Shown here one piece after another: positions 19,203 through 27,819 of a stretch of 38,906 bases of DNA. Under the pieces are notes generated by a model. The model was not told where the DNA came from, made no database searches, and worked only from the letters and a program-made list of their open reading frames with translations. The stretch covers positions 1 through 38,906 of the forward strand of contig MCFE01000759.1 of the NCBI GenBank assembly GCA_002104905.1, read 5' to 3'. The translations under genes and the position numbers were made by a program. Origin of the DNA: Basidiobolus meristosporus CBS 931.73. Lineage: Eukaryota > Basidiobolomycota > Basidiobolomycetes > Basidiobolales > Basidiobolaceae. How positions within the stretch are numbered: the first letter of the stretch is position 1; each line of letters begins with the position of its first letter.

Positions 19203-21059
19203 ATGGATCTACCTTTACCAGGAATGCAAGGAACCCCTTTCTTTGATGGAACTAAAGTCAAAGCTTTCATCAAGAGGTGGGAGCTTTTCTGCAGAGCCCA
19301 CAAAATACCTGAGGCCATTATGGCTGAAGAGATGCCCCCCTACAGCACTGATGAGATCATGCTCTCATTATATGAAAGAAATGATCTGCTGACAAATTGG
19401 ACCCTCTTGAAGAGCTACTTGATTGATGAATATGGAGAGAGACAAGTTGACTACACACTTCAAGACTTGGAGAACTTTGCTTATAGCAAGTTTAAGCTGC
19501 TACCATTGAAAGAATACTTGAGTGGCCTTGAGCAAATTGGAGAGTCACTGAAAGCCCAAGGCATTATCACTGATCTGACTTTATCTGCCTATCTGCTCAG
19601 AGCACTACCAGAAGGCCTGGTTAGAAGGATTGAAAACAATCCTACTGTGAAAGCTATGAGTTCACTGCCTGCATTTCAGTTAGCTAAGCAGATTTTACTT
19701 GCCCCTGAAGAAACCTCACCAATCAGAAAGCTTCTTTCAAGCCCAGGACAAAACCAAGATAGCCAAGACATACTTAATCCCAGCAATCAAAGCACTCAAA
19801 TTCAGGAGCTGACACAGCAACTAGAGAAACTCTCTTTGCTACTTGCCAGCAAAGCATATGGTCAGAAGCCAGTAGAGAAAGAAGTCAAATATACATGCAT
19901 GTGGTGTGACTCTGCCAACCATTCCAAGAGAAATTGCCAAGAGCTTCAGTCATTACTATCCACAGGTGATGTCCTATATAGTCCTCAGGGATACATAGTC
20001 AGTAAGCATGGTGACAAATTATCCACAGCATTTGGACAAGGAGGAATGAGAGTTCACTACAAGCAAGTCACCTCTCATACAAGAAAGGTTCACCTCCATG
20101 GAGAAGAAGATCCTGGCTACTTTGATCCAGCTGAAGTTCTGAACTTTGACTATGAGGATCCCAGAGAGGCCCAAGATCATATAGCTTCAATTTATGCTTC
20201 AAAGAGACACCATCCTGAAAAAATGGCTAATCTAGGCCCAGCAACAAAAGTACCAAGATGTGAGCCAGAAGTTGTGATTGAGAAGAAAGCATCACCCCCA
20301 TTAATTCTACAAGAGTCTGCCAAGACCAACTACTACCACATGCAGCCTAAAGTCAAGCAAAATGGTACCCCAGAGGCTCTGACAAGTCATATACTAGGAA
20401 GCAACATATCAATCAAGGTTGGAGAGCTACTCAGTGTATCACCTTCTGTAAGAAAGACTCTGGATGAGCATATCAGAATAAGAAAGCATCCAATTGAAGC
20501 AACTCAAGGCAACCAGGTCAGGACAGTTCAAGGAAGCCAAGATATCAGTAAGCTGCATCAAAGCCAGAAACACTACTACTCAGTGGCAACTGCAACAACT
20601 ACAGGAGCTGTGCATAATCAAGAAATCCTATGTCATATAGACAGTGGATCTGAGATATGTGTGATGCCTTTGGAGGCTTGGAAACAACTACCATGCAAAG
20701 ACCTATTGCCCATAGACACCAATATCAATTGGAGCATGAAGGATGCCAACTCAGGGCAATCAAAGCTTTTAGGAATTATTCACAGCTTCCCTCTCATCAT
20801 TGAAGGAATACCCCATGAGATCCCAGTATTCATTTGTGCAAAGGCTAACTTTGAATTACTTCTTGGAAGACCATGGGAAGTAAAAGCAAGAGCAACTGCA
20901 GTGAACTACCCAGATGGTTCAGCATGGTATACTATATACTCAGAGAGCCCAGGACTAACAGCAACCTTCTGTGGTGTGGACTCAAACAATATCCGATCAA
21001 TGACATCATGTAGATTTCTATCTCAAGAAAGGACAGGTGGCTTCATTGAGGAAGACTGA
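19203..21059 (+). CDS. Gag-protease of the gag-only element (618 aa)
   Basis: One uninterrupted frame opens at 19203 (MDLPLPGMQG), 54 bp after the primer site. Residues 1-170 have the all-helical composition of a retrotransposon Gag (FIKRWELFCRAHKIP, SLPAFQLAKQILL). A CCHC knuckle near residue 232 reads CMWCDSANHSKRNC (C-x2-C-x4-H-x4-C) and should bind the RNA. Near residue 475 a retropepsin-like domain begins with CHIDSGSEICVMP, with the DSG catalytic triplet intact, followed by FELLLGRPW in place of the usual ILG motif. No polymerase follows before the stop and polypurine tract. The product can be expected to form particles and process itself, while reverse transcription and integration need another element. 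Confidence 0.85.
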   Translation: MDLPLPGMQGTPFFDGTKVKAFIKRWELFCRAHKIPEAIMAEEMPPYSTDEIMLSLYERNDLLTNWTLLKSYLIDEYGERQVDYTLQDLENFAYSKFKLLPLKEYLSGLEQIGESLKAQGIITDLTLSAYLLRALPEGLVRRIENNPTVKAMSSLPAFQLAKQILLAPEETSPIRKLLSSPGQNQDSQDILNPSNQSTQIQELTQQLEKLSLLLASKAYGQKPVEKEVKYTCMWCDSANHSKRNCQELQSLLSTGDVLYSPQGYIVSKHGDKLSTAFGQGGMRVHYKQVTSHTRKVHLHGEEDPGYFDPAEVLNFDYEDPREAQDHIASIYASKRHHPEKMANLGPATKVPRCEPEVVIEKKASPPLILQESAKTNYYHMQPKVKQNGTPEALTSHILGSNISIKVGELLSVSPSVRKTLDEHIRIRKHPIEATQGNQVRTVQGSQDISKLHQSQKHYYSVATATTTGAVHNQEILCHIDSGSEICVMPLEAWKQLPCKDLLPIDTNINWSMKDANSGQSKLLGIIHSFPLIIEGIPHEIPVFICAKANFELLLGRPWEVKARATAVNYPDGSAWYTIYSESPGLTATFCGVDSNNIRSMTSCRFLSQERTGGFIEED

Positions 21060-21123
21060 GAGAGCACTTTGTTCTCCAAACTTACAGTGGTTAGCTAAAA
21101 AGTTCCCTGAAACTTTTTAGCTC

Positions 21124-21137
21124 AAGTGGGGGGTGGA
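21124..21137 (+). other. Polypurine tract of the gag-only element
   Basis: AAGTGGGGGGTGGA directly abuts the 3' LTR, the position required for priming plus-strand synthesis. One T interrupts each purine block. Confidence 0.75.
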
Positions 21138-21941
21138 TGTGGTAGGGTAAACATACCTCCCACAGACAAGTTTATTCATATAGTCATTATGATATACTTA
21201 TCCATATTTTATCTTATCAGTATTATCCCATTCTTCTTTTGCCCATATTATCAGTATTATCCTCATATGATGTTTACCCTGATTAGTTATTAGCATTAGT
21301 TATCCCAGATGTTATTCAGCTTTGTGATCAGTAGATGTATCTATATAAGGCAAGTACCCGCGTCAGTACCCGTGACACATGACCTAGGTCTGTGTTACCA
21401 TCTCTACCATTTCAATACCATATATGGTATTTCTATGTTGCACAGGTTTCAGACTACTGATTCCTGATTGGTTGAGAGTGCTGTGCCTTTTAGAACCTTC
21501 CAGGACATTCTTGGCATATTTTTAGCTCATAGTGATGTCATCAAGAATTCCACTGATACCTAGAATCTTCTAGAACCTTGTCATTAGTAATCACTTGGCA
21601 ATCAGGAAAAGTATTTAAGGGAAAGCAATCCCTCATCAATAAATCATCCCTTCTATCAGTAACACTTCTACCTTATTGATTAGCAGTTGATCACTGCACC
21701 TGCCTTCCACAGTGCATCTCAGACCTGCCATCAAGGAGCTTTTCAAGGTAGTGCACAAGACACACAGAGGCCTTTGGAGACACTTGGAGCACCTAGGAAG
21801 CTAGAGAAGCAGGAGCTTTTACCATAGTGACATATTGACAAAGACACCAGCAGTTTAGACACAGAGGTTATTGCACCCATCAGACACCTCACAAACCTTG
21901 AGTTGTGTAGCTTCTCCCAGGAGTACCTCTACACCACCACA
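21138..21941 (+). mobile_element. 3' LTR of the gag-only element
   Basis: The copy reads identical to 18325-19128 along its 804 bp. It is followed by GCGTTGATG, where the disrupted LTR-B resumes. Confidence 0.88.
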
Positions 21942-22561
21942 GCGTTGATGTCACTTAACATTGAGTGACTCTTTACTATGTAACAAGTTGTTACGCTTGT
22001 AGAGGGAAATCCTGGTTAAGCAGTATATCTCTTGGGATTCCGGAGAGGGTAGAGTTGATCCAGGTTGCAAGGAAGAAGATACTTTATTTGTGTACAAGTC
22101 TGTCTGCAATTGTTATTCATAGTGTGCTTTTTATACTGTGTGTGCTAAATTAGGTTTCAGTGATAAATTGGTGATAAATTGGTGCTAGATAGGGTTTTGG
22201 TTCGAGTAACTCTATTTGGGTGTAGATTGGCGTGATTGCCCTTATATCTGTACAGATGATTGTCTTTTGGCGGAGTACCTACCACTTATCCTACAGGTAT
22301 ACTTTTCCCTGTAACAAATGGTGGGCTCCAGGAGATTGACTCCTGTCAATTGTGGACTTACTCATGCCATGTGCGTGCTGAGTTACCAGATTCATTAACC
22401 TCTGGGACTAGTATCCGGATGTCATGTGCTGGGCATAGATGATCAATGTTTGCAATGTAGGTTGTCCCTTCCCAACCAATTTGTTTGATCATGTATGCAT
22501 CATTTGGAAGGCAGTGTTTTATCTTCCATGGGCCATTCCAACGGCATGCAAACTTGTGGGG

Positions 22562-24582
22562 TCATTGATTTGGTACTATAAAGCGTAAGACTTGATCTCC
22601 TACCTTGAATGTGAATTTTATTGCAACCTTGCATTGCAACTGGCTCCTTTGGTCACCACTTTGTTGTGCTCTATATGCCGCTTCTTGTCTTGCTGTAGCT
22701 AGCAAGTGGTCAATAGCCTGCATTCTTTGCTGTAGGTCTGTTTCCCAGTCTTGTCCCGGGGTTGCTACCCAGTTTGCTGGTGTGTTTAACTCATAGCCAT
22801 ACAATAGGTAGCTTGGTGTGCAACCTGTTTCTTCATTCTTCATTGTATGGCAAATGAACAATGCTTTCTGCAAGTGCTTGTCCCATTCCTGTGAGTGGTT
22901 GCCAATTTTTCCTATTATTTTCTTCAGGTTTTGATTTAAGCGTTCTACCTGTCCATTGCTTTGTGGTTGATATGGTGTGCTGTGACATTCCCAAATGTTT
23001 AGTGTGGTAAGCACAGCTTTGAAAGCATTGTTCACAAAATGGCTGCCGTTATCACTGAACACCTGCTTTGGACATCCATATAGTGGCACAATCTTGTTTA
23101 GAAAGAAGTCAACTACCACTGCTGCATTTGCATCTTGGCAAGCTTGGCCATTGGCCATCTGGTGGCATAATCTATACCTGTGAGAATATAGCAATTTTCT
23201 CTGCCGGTTTGTTCTAGAGGCCCCACAAAGTCTAGTCCCAGGATATCAAATGGGTTTGTAGCCATCACTATGGGTTTTACTGGGATTGCCTTGGCTGGTT
23301 GGTTTTGGACTTGTTGACATTCCCCACAGTTGGCCACCGCCCATCGGACTATCTCATATAGCTGTGGAGCTGAGTACCTTTTGCGTACTATTTCCCATGT
23401 ATGTTCCACTCCAAAGTGCTGTTGTTTGTGTATTTCTTGCACCTCTACCTTGCCTTGGCCTTGAGGTAAAACTTCTTGACCTGGGTGTTTTCTCAAGAAT
23501 AGCCAGTTCTCTTGGTATATGAACTTCCTGGCGTATTTCCTGATCCTTCTTTGGATTTCTGCAGTGTGACCTTTGGGTATATTCCCTTTGCCAAGTATTG
23601 TAGTGTAGCATAGTAATATTCCAGTGATAAACCTTGAATATTTCTAATCGGCGTTCTTGCGCTGTCTTGTCCTGGCCCTCTATTATCAGTATTCTTGAAA
23701 GTGCATCGGAGGGGTTTTGTTTGCCTTGTCAATATTGGATACTGAAATCATAATCCATCAAGTACATTGACCACCTAGCAATCCGGCCCACTAGGTTGGG
23801 CTGATTGAAGATCAATATAAGGGCTTGGTGGTCAGTAAAAAGGTAAAATGGTGTCCATATAGATAGTGTTGGAAATGTTTTATGGCCCATACTACCGCTA
23901 GTCCTTCAAGGCATGTACTAGAGTAATTTTGTTCCGCTCCTTGTAATTGCTTGCTAGCATAATATATAACCTGTTCCTTCCGTCCAATGATTTCTGCAAT
24001 AGGATTGCCCCTAGTCCTTGTTTTGAGGCGTCAGTTGTGAGAATGAAAGGTGTCTTGAAGTCTGGATAGGCCAAAAATGATGCATGAGTTATCTTGTCCT
24101 TCAGGGTGTCAATGCTTCTTGCTGGCTAATGTCCCAGACAAAAGATTTTGTTTTCTTAATCATAGATGTCTGTGGGTACGCAATTGCAGCAAACTGCTTA
24201 ATGTACTTCCTGTAATACCCACAGAATTAACAAAGGATAGGATTTTGTCTTTTCCTCTAGGGGGATGCATGTTCCTAATTGCTGTCACTTTTGCTTCATC
24301 TACCTCAATTCCCTCTTTTGAAATCACATGTCCCAAATACTTCAGCTGTTTCTTTGCAAAGGAACATTTTTTGATTGCAATTTGATTCCTGAGCTCTGTA
24401 GTTTGCTCAGGCTATCCAAAGGTCTTTCAGATGTTGCTCTAATGTTGGGGAGAATACTAGAACATTGTCAATAAATATCAGCACCAATTTCCATAACTCC
24501 TCCCAAAATATTGTGTTCATGGCCATTGGAAGGTAGCCGGGGCATTCATGAGCCAACGGCATGACTTTGTACTCAAAGTACC
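22562..24582 (-). pseudogene. Element A RT C-terminus, RNase H and integrase, broken
   Basis: The RT catalytic box reads FIDN at 24464-24475 in place of xxDD; GAC-AAT in place of GAC-GAT is a CpG-to-CpA change. RNase H ends near 23700 with PSDALSRI. The integrase has the zinc-domain pair CGEC near 23320 and the first catalytic Asp in GLDFVGPL. After a frame break near 23150, FSDNGSHF and QPQSNGQVERLNQ supply the second Asp and the Glu, so the DDE set is present. The C-terminal frame ends at 22562 (FIVPNQ). No chromodomain is seen before the left LTR. Confidence 0.85.
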
Positions 24583-26728
24583 CTATTTGGTTATGAAAGC
24601 AGTTTTCTCAATTGATGACGGTTCCATCTTGATCTGCCAGTAGCTGGAAGTTCCATCCAATGTGCTGAAATATTGGGCATCTTGGAGGGTATCCAGGAGC
24701 TCATGCACATAGGGAAGTGGGTAAGCATCTTGTTTTGTGATTGAGTTGAGATGTTGGTGATCAACACAGAATTGCTTTGACCCATCTTTTTGTTTACAAT
24801 CATTACTGGAGAGGTCCAAGCAAATATGATGGCTGGATTACTTGCTGACTCAGCATGGCTTCTAATTCTGTCCGTATAATTTTGTTTTCTTTAGGGGAGA
24901 CACGGTAATAGTTGGATCGTATAGGTCCTTTGCTCCCTGTATCAATGGTGTAGGTGATTCCTTTTATCTGCCCTAGACGCTTCTGTTCTGATGAGAATAC
25001 ATCTGTATATAGAGCCAAAAGGCTATCCAACCCTTCTGGCTGTACTTCCCTTGAACCTTCACTGGACTCAATGGCCAGTGTAGTGGGGTCCAATGTTAAG
25101 AGTGCCACCCTAAGATCCCCATCTTTGTGGTCAAAGAGTTTGTGTGATACATGTATGTTTGTTGTTAGCCGTCCATTGAGGGTGGGGACGGATAACTCAT
25201 TATTGTCAAAGTCTAACCATAGCTTGTGATAGCATATCCAATCCATTCCCAAAATCAGCGGATATGTGTCCTCCTTAGTAATCATTGCTTTGGCTACCAG
25301 GTTATACCGGCATATATTAACTGGCAGTGAAGATATCATTCCTTGTGTTGCTATGGGCTGTCCCCCAAAAGCAATTACTTGCACTGTGGTACCACTTTCT
25401 GGCTTCAATCCCAGTTGTCCTGATAGTTTTTGGGATATCACACTACACATGGCACCAGTGTCTATAATAGCCTCTAAGGTACATCCATTGACTTCAACAT
25501 TGGCTCTAGCATATGTGTAGCCATTCTGTTTACTGCTCTTTGATAAGGTCTGGATTGTTGGGTCTGCAGATTTGCTTGCTTTGGCTACCATGGTAGGGCT
25601 ATTTGCCCAATGAGAGAGCTCCCAGCATAGTTTTGGAGAGTATTGTAACAGATCAGATATTGACAGGCTGATTACTTGCCAACCTATCTTCTCCACAAGG
25701 GGGTTTGAATTATTGTTTTCAGGCACTTCCTCATGGTCAGTCATGTTCCCCATACCCCTGGCTTGCTTCTTTTGCCCCCTCTGGGAGGGGTCTGGCCATT
25801 CCCGTTTTTCAGCAAGGTTTACTGGAATCCCTTCTGGTGATAATGTTTCCTTGCTGTACTCTAGTACATTAATTTTTGGTGGAGTCAGCTCCACAGGTGA
25901 TGGACTTGGAAGCTGAGAAAGGGGAGTCCGGCAAAATTGGGCAATATGCCCTGGTTGGTTGCATCAATAACAGGTACAGGGTGTGGTGCTTCCCAAGGGT
26001 CTTCCACTGTCCTCCTGGGTTTTCTGCAATCGGTCCAAGACATTCATGCACAGTTTCTCAAACTGAGTGGTTAAAGTGTCCATTGGATTGTCAGGGCATT
26101 TGGGTGTGGCAGTTTCCTCCCTTTCCTTATTCTTGTTAAGGCTTCCCTGGATTACTTCATCTTGGAGTACACTGTCATTCTCTGAACCCAATTGTTCCTC
26201 CTCTTCTGCATAGTCTATAACTTCATCTAGTGTAGCTGGTTTTTGTCGTTTTACATCTCTTCGGATAGATGGTTGCAGGGATTCCACCAATATCCATATT
26301 TTCTCCTTCTCAGTCATATCTCCAATGCGGGTTATCAAACGGCACACTTGGGTAGTGATAGCTGCTACTGTCTCATCCTTTCTTTGTCGTATTTGGTACA
26401 ATTCATGTTTCCAAATGTCCCTCCGATCTTCCGTCACAAATTTTTCATTGAATCGCTGCTTGAACTGTTCCCACAAAGTGAAACCTGTCCGGTGACGATC
26501 ATACCATAGGGCAGCATTGTCCTTGAGAAAAGGAGCCACAATCCGAGGAAGTGCTGCTTCTGGCCATTCATTAGCCAGTTGGCACATCTCCACCTCTCGA
26601 ATCCAATCTACTGGATCTTCTGAGGGTTGGCCATGAAACTTTCCGATGGTCACCAGTCGCCGTTCATAGGTGCGGGATTCACTCATATCACTCTGAAATG
26701 AGATTTGTACCCAGCTGTGCTTCTCCAA
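24583..26728 (-). pseudogene. Element A gag, protease and RT N-terminus, broken
   Basis: Gag opens at 26728, or at the inner Met of SDMSESRTYERR, and shows DPVDWIREVEM and FKQRFNEKFVT. A TGA at 25964-25966 falls inside the zinc knuckle, which otherwise reads C-x2-C-x4-H-x4-C with an expected Arg at the stop, so CGA to TGA fits. The same phase then continues to 24803 through protease (AIIDTGAMCSVIS, a DTGA active site; LILGMDWI). Two frameshifts near 24810-24790 break the start of reverse transcriptase (DAYPLPYVHELLDTL onward). The element is inactive, but it has few lesions. Confidence 0.85.
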
Positions 26729-27100
26729 TAGTCAATCTTCTCCCTGGTATGCTCGCCAAAGTTGTTACGCTCGTAGAGGGAAATCCCGGTTAAGCAGTAT
26801 ATCTCTTGGGATTCCGGAGAGGGTAGAGTTGAACCAGGTTGCAAGGAAGAAGATACTTTATTTGTGTACAAGTCTGTCTGCAATCGTTATTCATAGTGTG
26901 CTTTTTATACTGTGTGTGCTAAATTAGGTTTCAGTGATAAATTGGTGATAAATTGGTGCTAGATAGGGTTTTGGTCCGAGTAACTCTATTTGGGTGTAGA
27001 TCGGCGTGATTGCCCTTATATCCGTACAGATGGTTGTCTTTTGGCGGAGTACCGACCACTTATCCTACAGGTATACTTTTCCCTGTAACAAAATATAGAT

Positions 27101-27171
27101 GCGCCGTTAGTACAGTGGTAGAATTGAAGCTTCCCAAGCTTTAGCCCCGGGTTCGATTCCCGGACGGCGCA
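27101..27171 (+). tRNA. tRNA-Gly(CCC), copy 7
   Basis: The gene is intact and reads the same as copies 1-3 over its 71 nt, with the CCC anticodon and both promoter boxes. TTTT follows at 27178. The right LTR of element A ends 10 bp upstream. Confidence 0.95.
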
Positions 27172-27189
27172 ATGATCTTTTGCTCCCGT

Positions 27190-27345
27190 TTACGGGCACT
27201 CCGAAAATGAATACCGTACAACCAAGAGTATATCATGTCCATCAAAACACAACATTTGGAGAAACTGTAAAATCACCAGTGGATCAAAGCCTAGTTGGGT
27301 GATCTCAGCATTGACCCGTTTGTGCTCAAAATACACCAACTTCAT
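27190..27345 (-). CDS. Short conserved frame beside tRNA-Gly (27-kb unit)
   Basis: The 51-codon frame (MKLVYFEHKRVN, EITQLGFDPLVILQFLQML, ending SECP before TAA) converges on tRNA-Gly copy 7, 18 bp away. It differs from the 14-kb copy at few positions and from the 4-kb copy at about half its C-terminal residues, while the LGFDPLVILQFLQML core is kept. A diverged, frameshifted version of the same frame appears in the other arm near 27640 (DSLLLEILKLLQNLGG). Unknown function; it may be one exon or a remnant. Confidence 0.4.
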   Translation of the reverse strand: MKLVYFEHKRVNAEITQLGFDPLVILQFLQMLCFDGHDILLVVRYSFSECP

Positions 27346-27737
27346 TTTTCTTGTCAATTACATAGCTCCTTCAAGATTCGGAATGATTTCTGCTATTATT
27401 GTGGGTTTCCGCAATGTTTCCTAGTTTTAGGGCTCTGATGGAACTTGTGCTCAGTTGATCCTTAAGTTTACCGGAATACCAAGGCCACTCCGCTCTTTAA
27501 CTTACTACTCTATTACTAACATACACATTTCGACCTATTATTTCAATTGGTCCAGTGTGTTTTCGGAAGATTGATGATTCATAAATTTAAATCTCTTCAC
27601 TTTGATGGTACGGAAAACCGGCGTTGAAATGGTACAAGTGCATGGATTCCCTTCTACTGGAAATTCTAAAGTTGCTCCAAAATTTGGGAGGTAGTGTGAC
27701 GGTTTGAGGAATGCCATTGATTAAATGAAAAAGGTGA

Positions 27738-27808
27738 TGCGCCGTCCGGGAATCGAACCCGGGGCTAAAGCTTGGGAAGCTTCAATTCTACCACTGTACT
27801 AACGGCGC
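27738..27808 (-). tRNA. tRNA-Gly(CCC), copy 8
   Basis: The copy is intact and reads the same as copies 1-3 and 7. Past its 3' end the sense strand reads TCACCTTTTTC, a strong Pol III terminator. Element E starts at 27820, 11 bp upstream of its 5' end. Confidence 0.95.
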
Positions 27809-27819
27809 CTATGTATTTG

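Larger units (their letters stand above)
18325..21941 (+). mobile_element. Young non-autonomous LTR retrotransposon (gag-protease only)
   Basis: Two 804-bp LTRs (18325-19128 and 21138-21941; TGTGGTAGGG...ACCACCACA) read identical throughout, offset by exactly 2813 bp. A primer-binding site follows the 5' LTR, a polypurine tract precedes the 3' LTR, and GCGT flanks the element (GCGTT if the leading T is not counted as LTR). The 2.0-kb interior encodes a single 618-residue Gag-protease and no reverse transcriptase or integrase. It fits the class of terminal-repeat elements that carry gag only and move with pol supplied in trans. The identical LTRs mean a very recent insertion, and its sequence shows none of the decay of its neighbours. 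Confidence 0.9.
18039..21985 (-). mobile_element. LTR-B split by the gag-only element
   Basis: LTR-B in minus orientation begins TGTTATGTACTT at 18039 and is interrupted at 18325. It resumes at 21942 with GCGTTGATGTCAC and ends TATGTAACA at 21985. The GCGT at 18321-18324 and 21942-21945 is the target duplication of the inserted element. The repaired LTR would be about 326 bp, the usual length for this family. Confidence 0.85.
21989..27090 (-). mobile_element. Element A: near full-length Ty3/gypsy element
   Basis: LTRs at 21989-22316 and 26763-27090, each 328 bp (TGTTACGCT...CCCTGTAACA), differ at a few positions, mainly C/T and G/A. Reading leftward from the right LTR, TTTGGCGAGCATACCAGGG is in primer-site position. 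Gag, protease, reverse transcriptase, RNase H and integrase follow in Ty3/gypsy order. The right LTR ends 10 bp upstream of tRNA-Gly copy 7. The flanks (CAAGT on the left, AAATA on the right) do not form a target duplication. Two further LTR-A copies lie at 9560 and 10109. Confidence 0.88.
27101..27808. repeat. Inverted tRNA-Gly pair unit 3 (708 bp)
   Basis: Both terminal tRNA genes are intact. The unit is the reverse complement of 13537-14244 and keeps CG where that copy has TG or CA, so it is the less decayed version. Its left inner flank GGGCACTCCG then, after ten bases, CCGTAC matches the arms of unit 1 and the 4-kb copy. The right inner arm has a diverged GGCATTCC version. The unit lies between element A and element E. 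Confidence 0.85.

Noticed and set aside
19076-19392. Additional small frames around the start of the gag-only element interior
   Set aside because: They overlap the primer site and the first codons of the 618-residue frame in other phases and have no Gag features.
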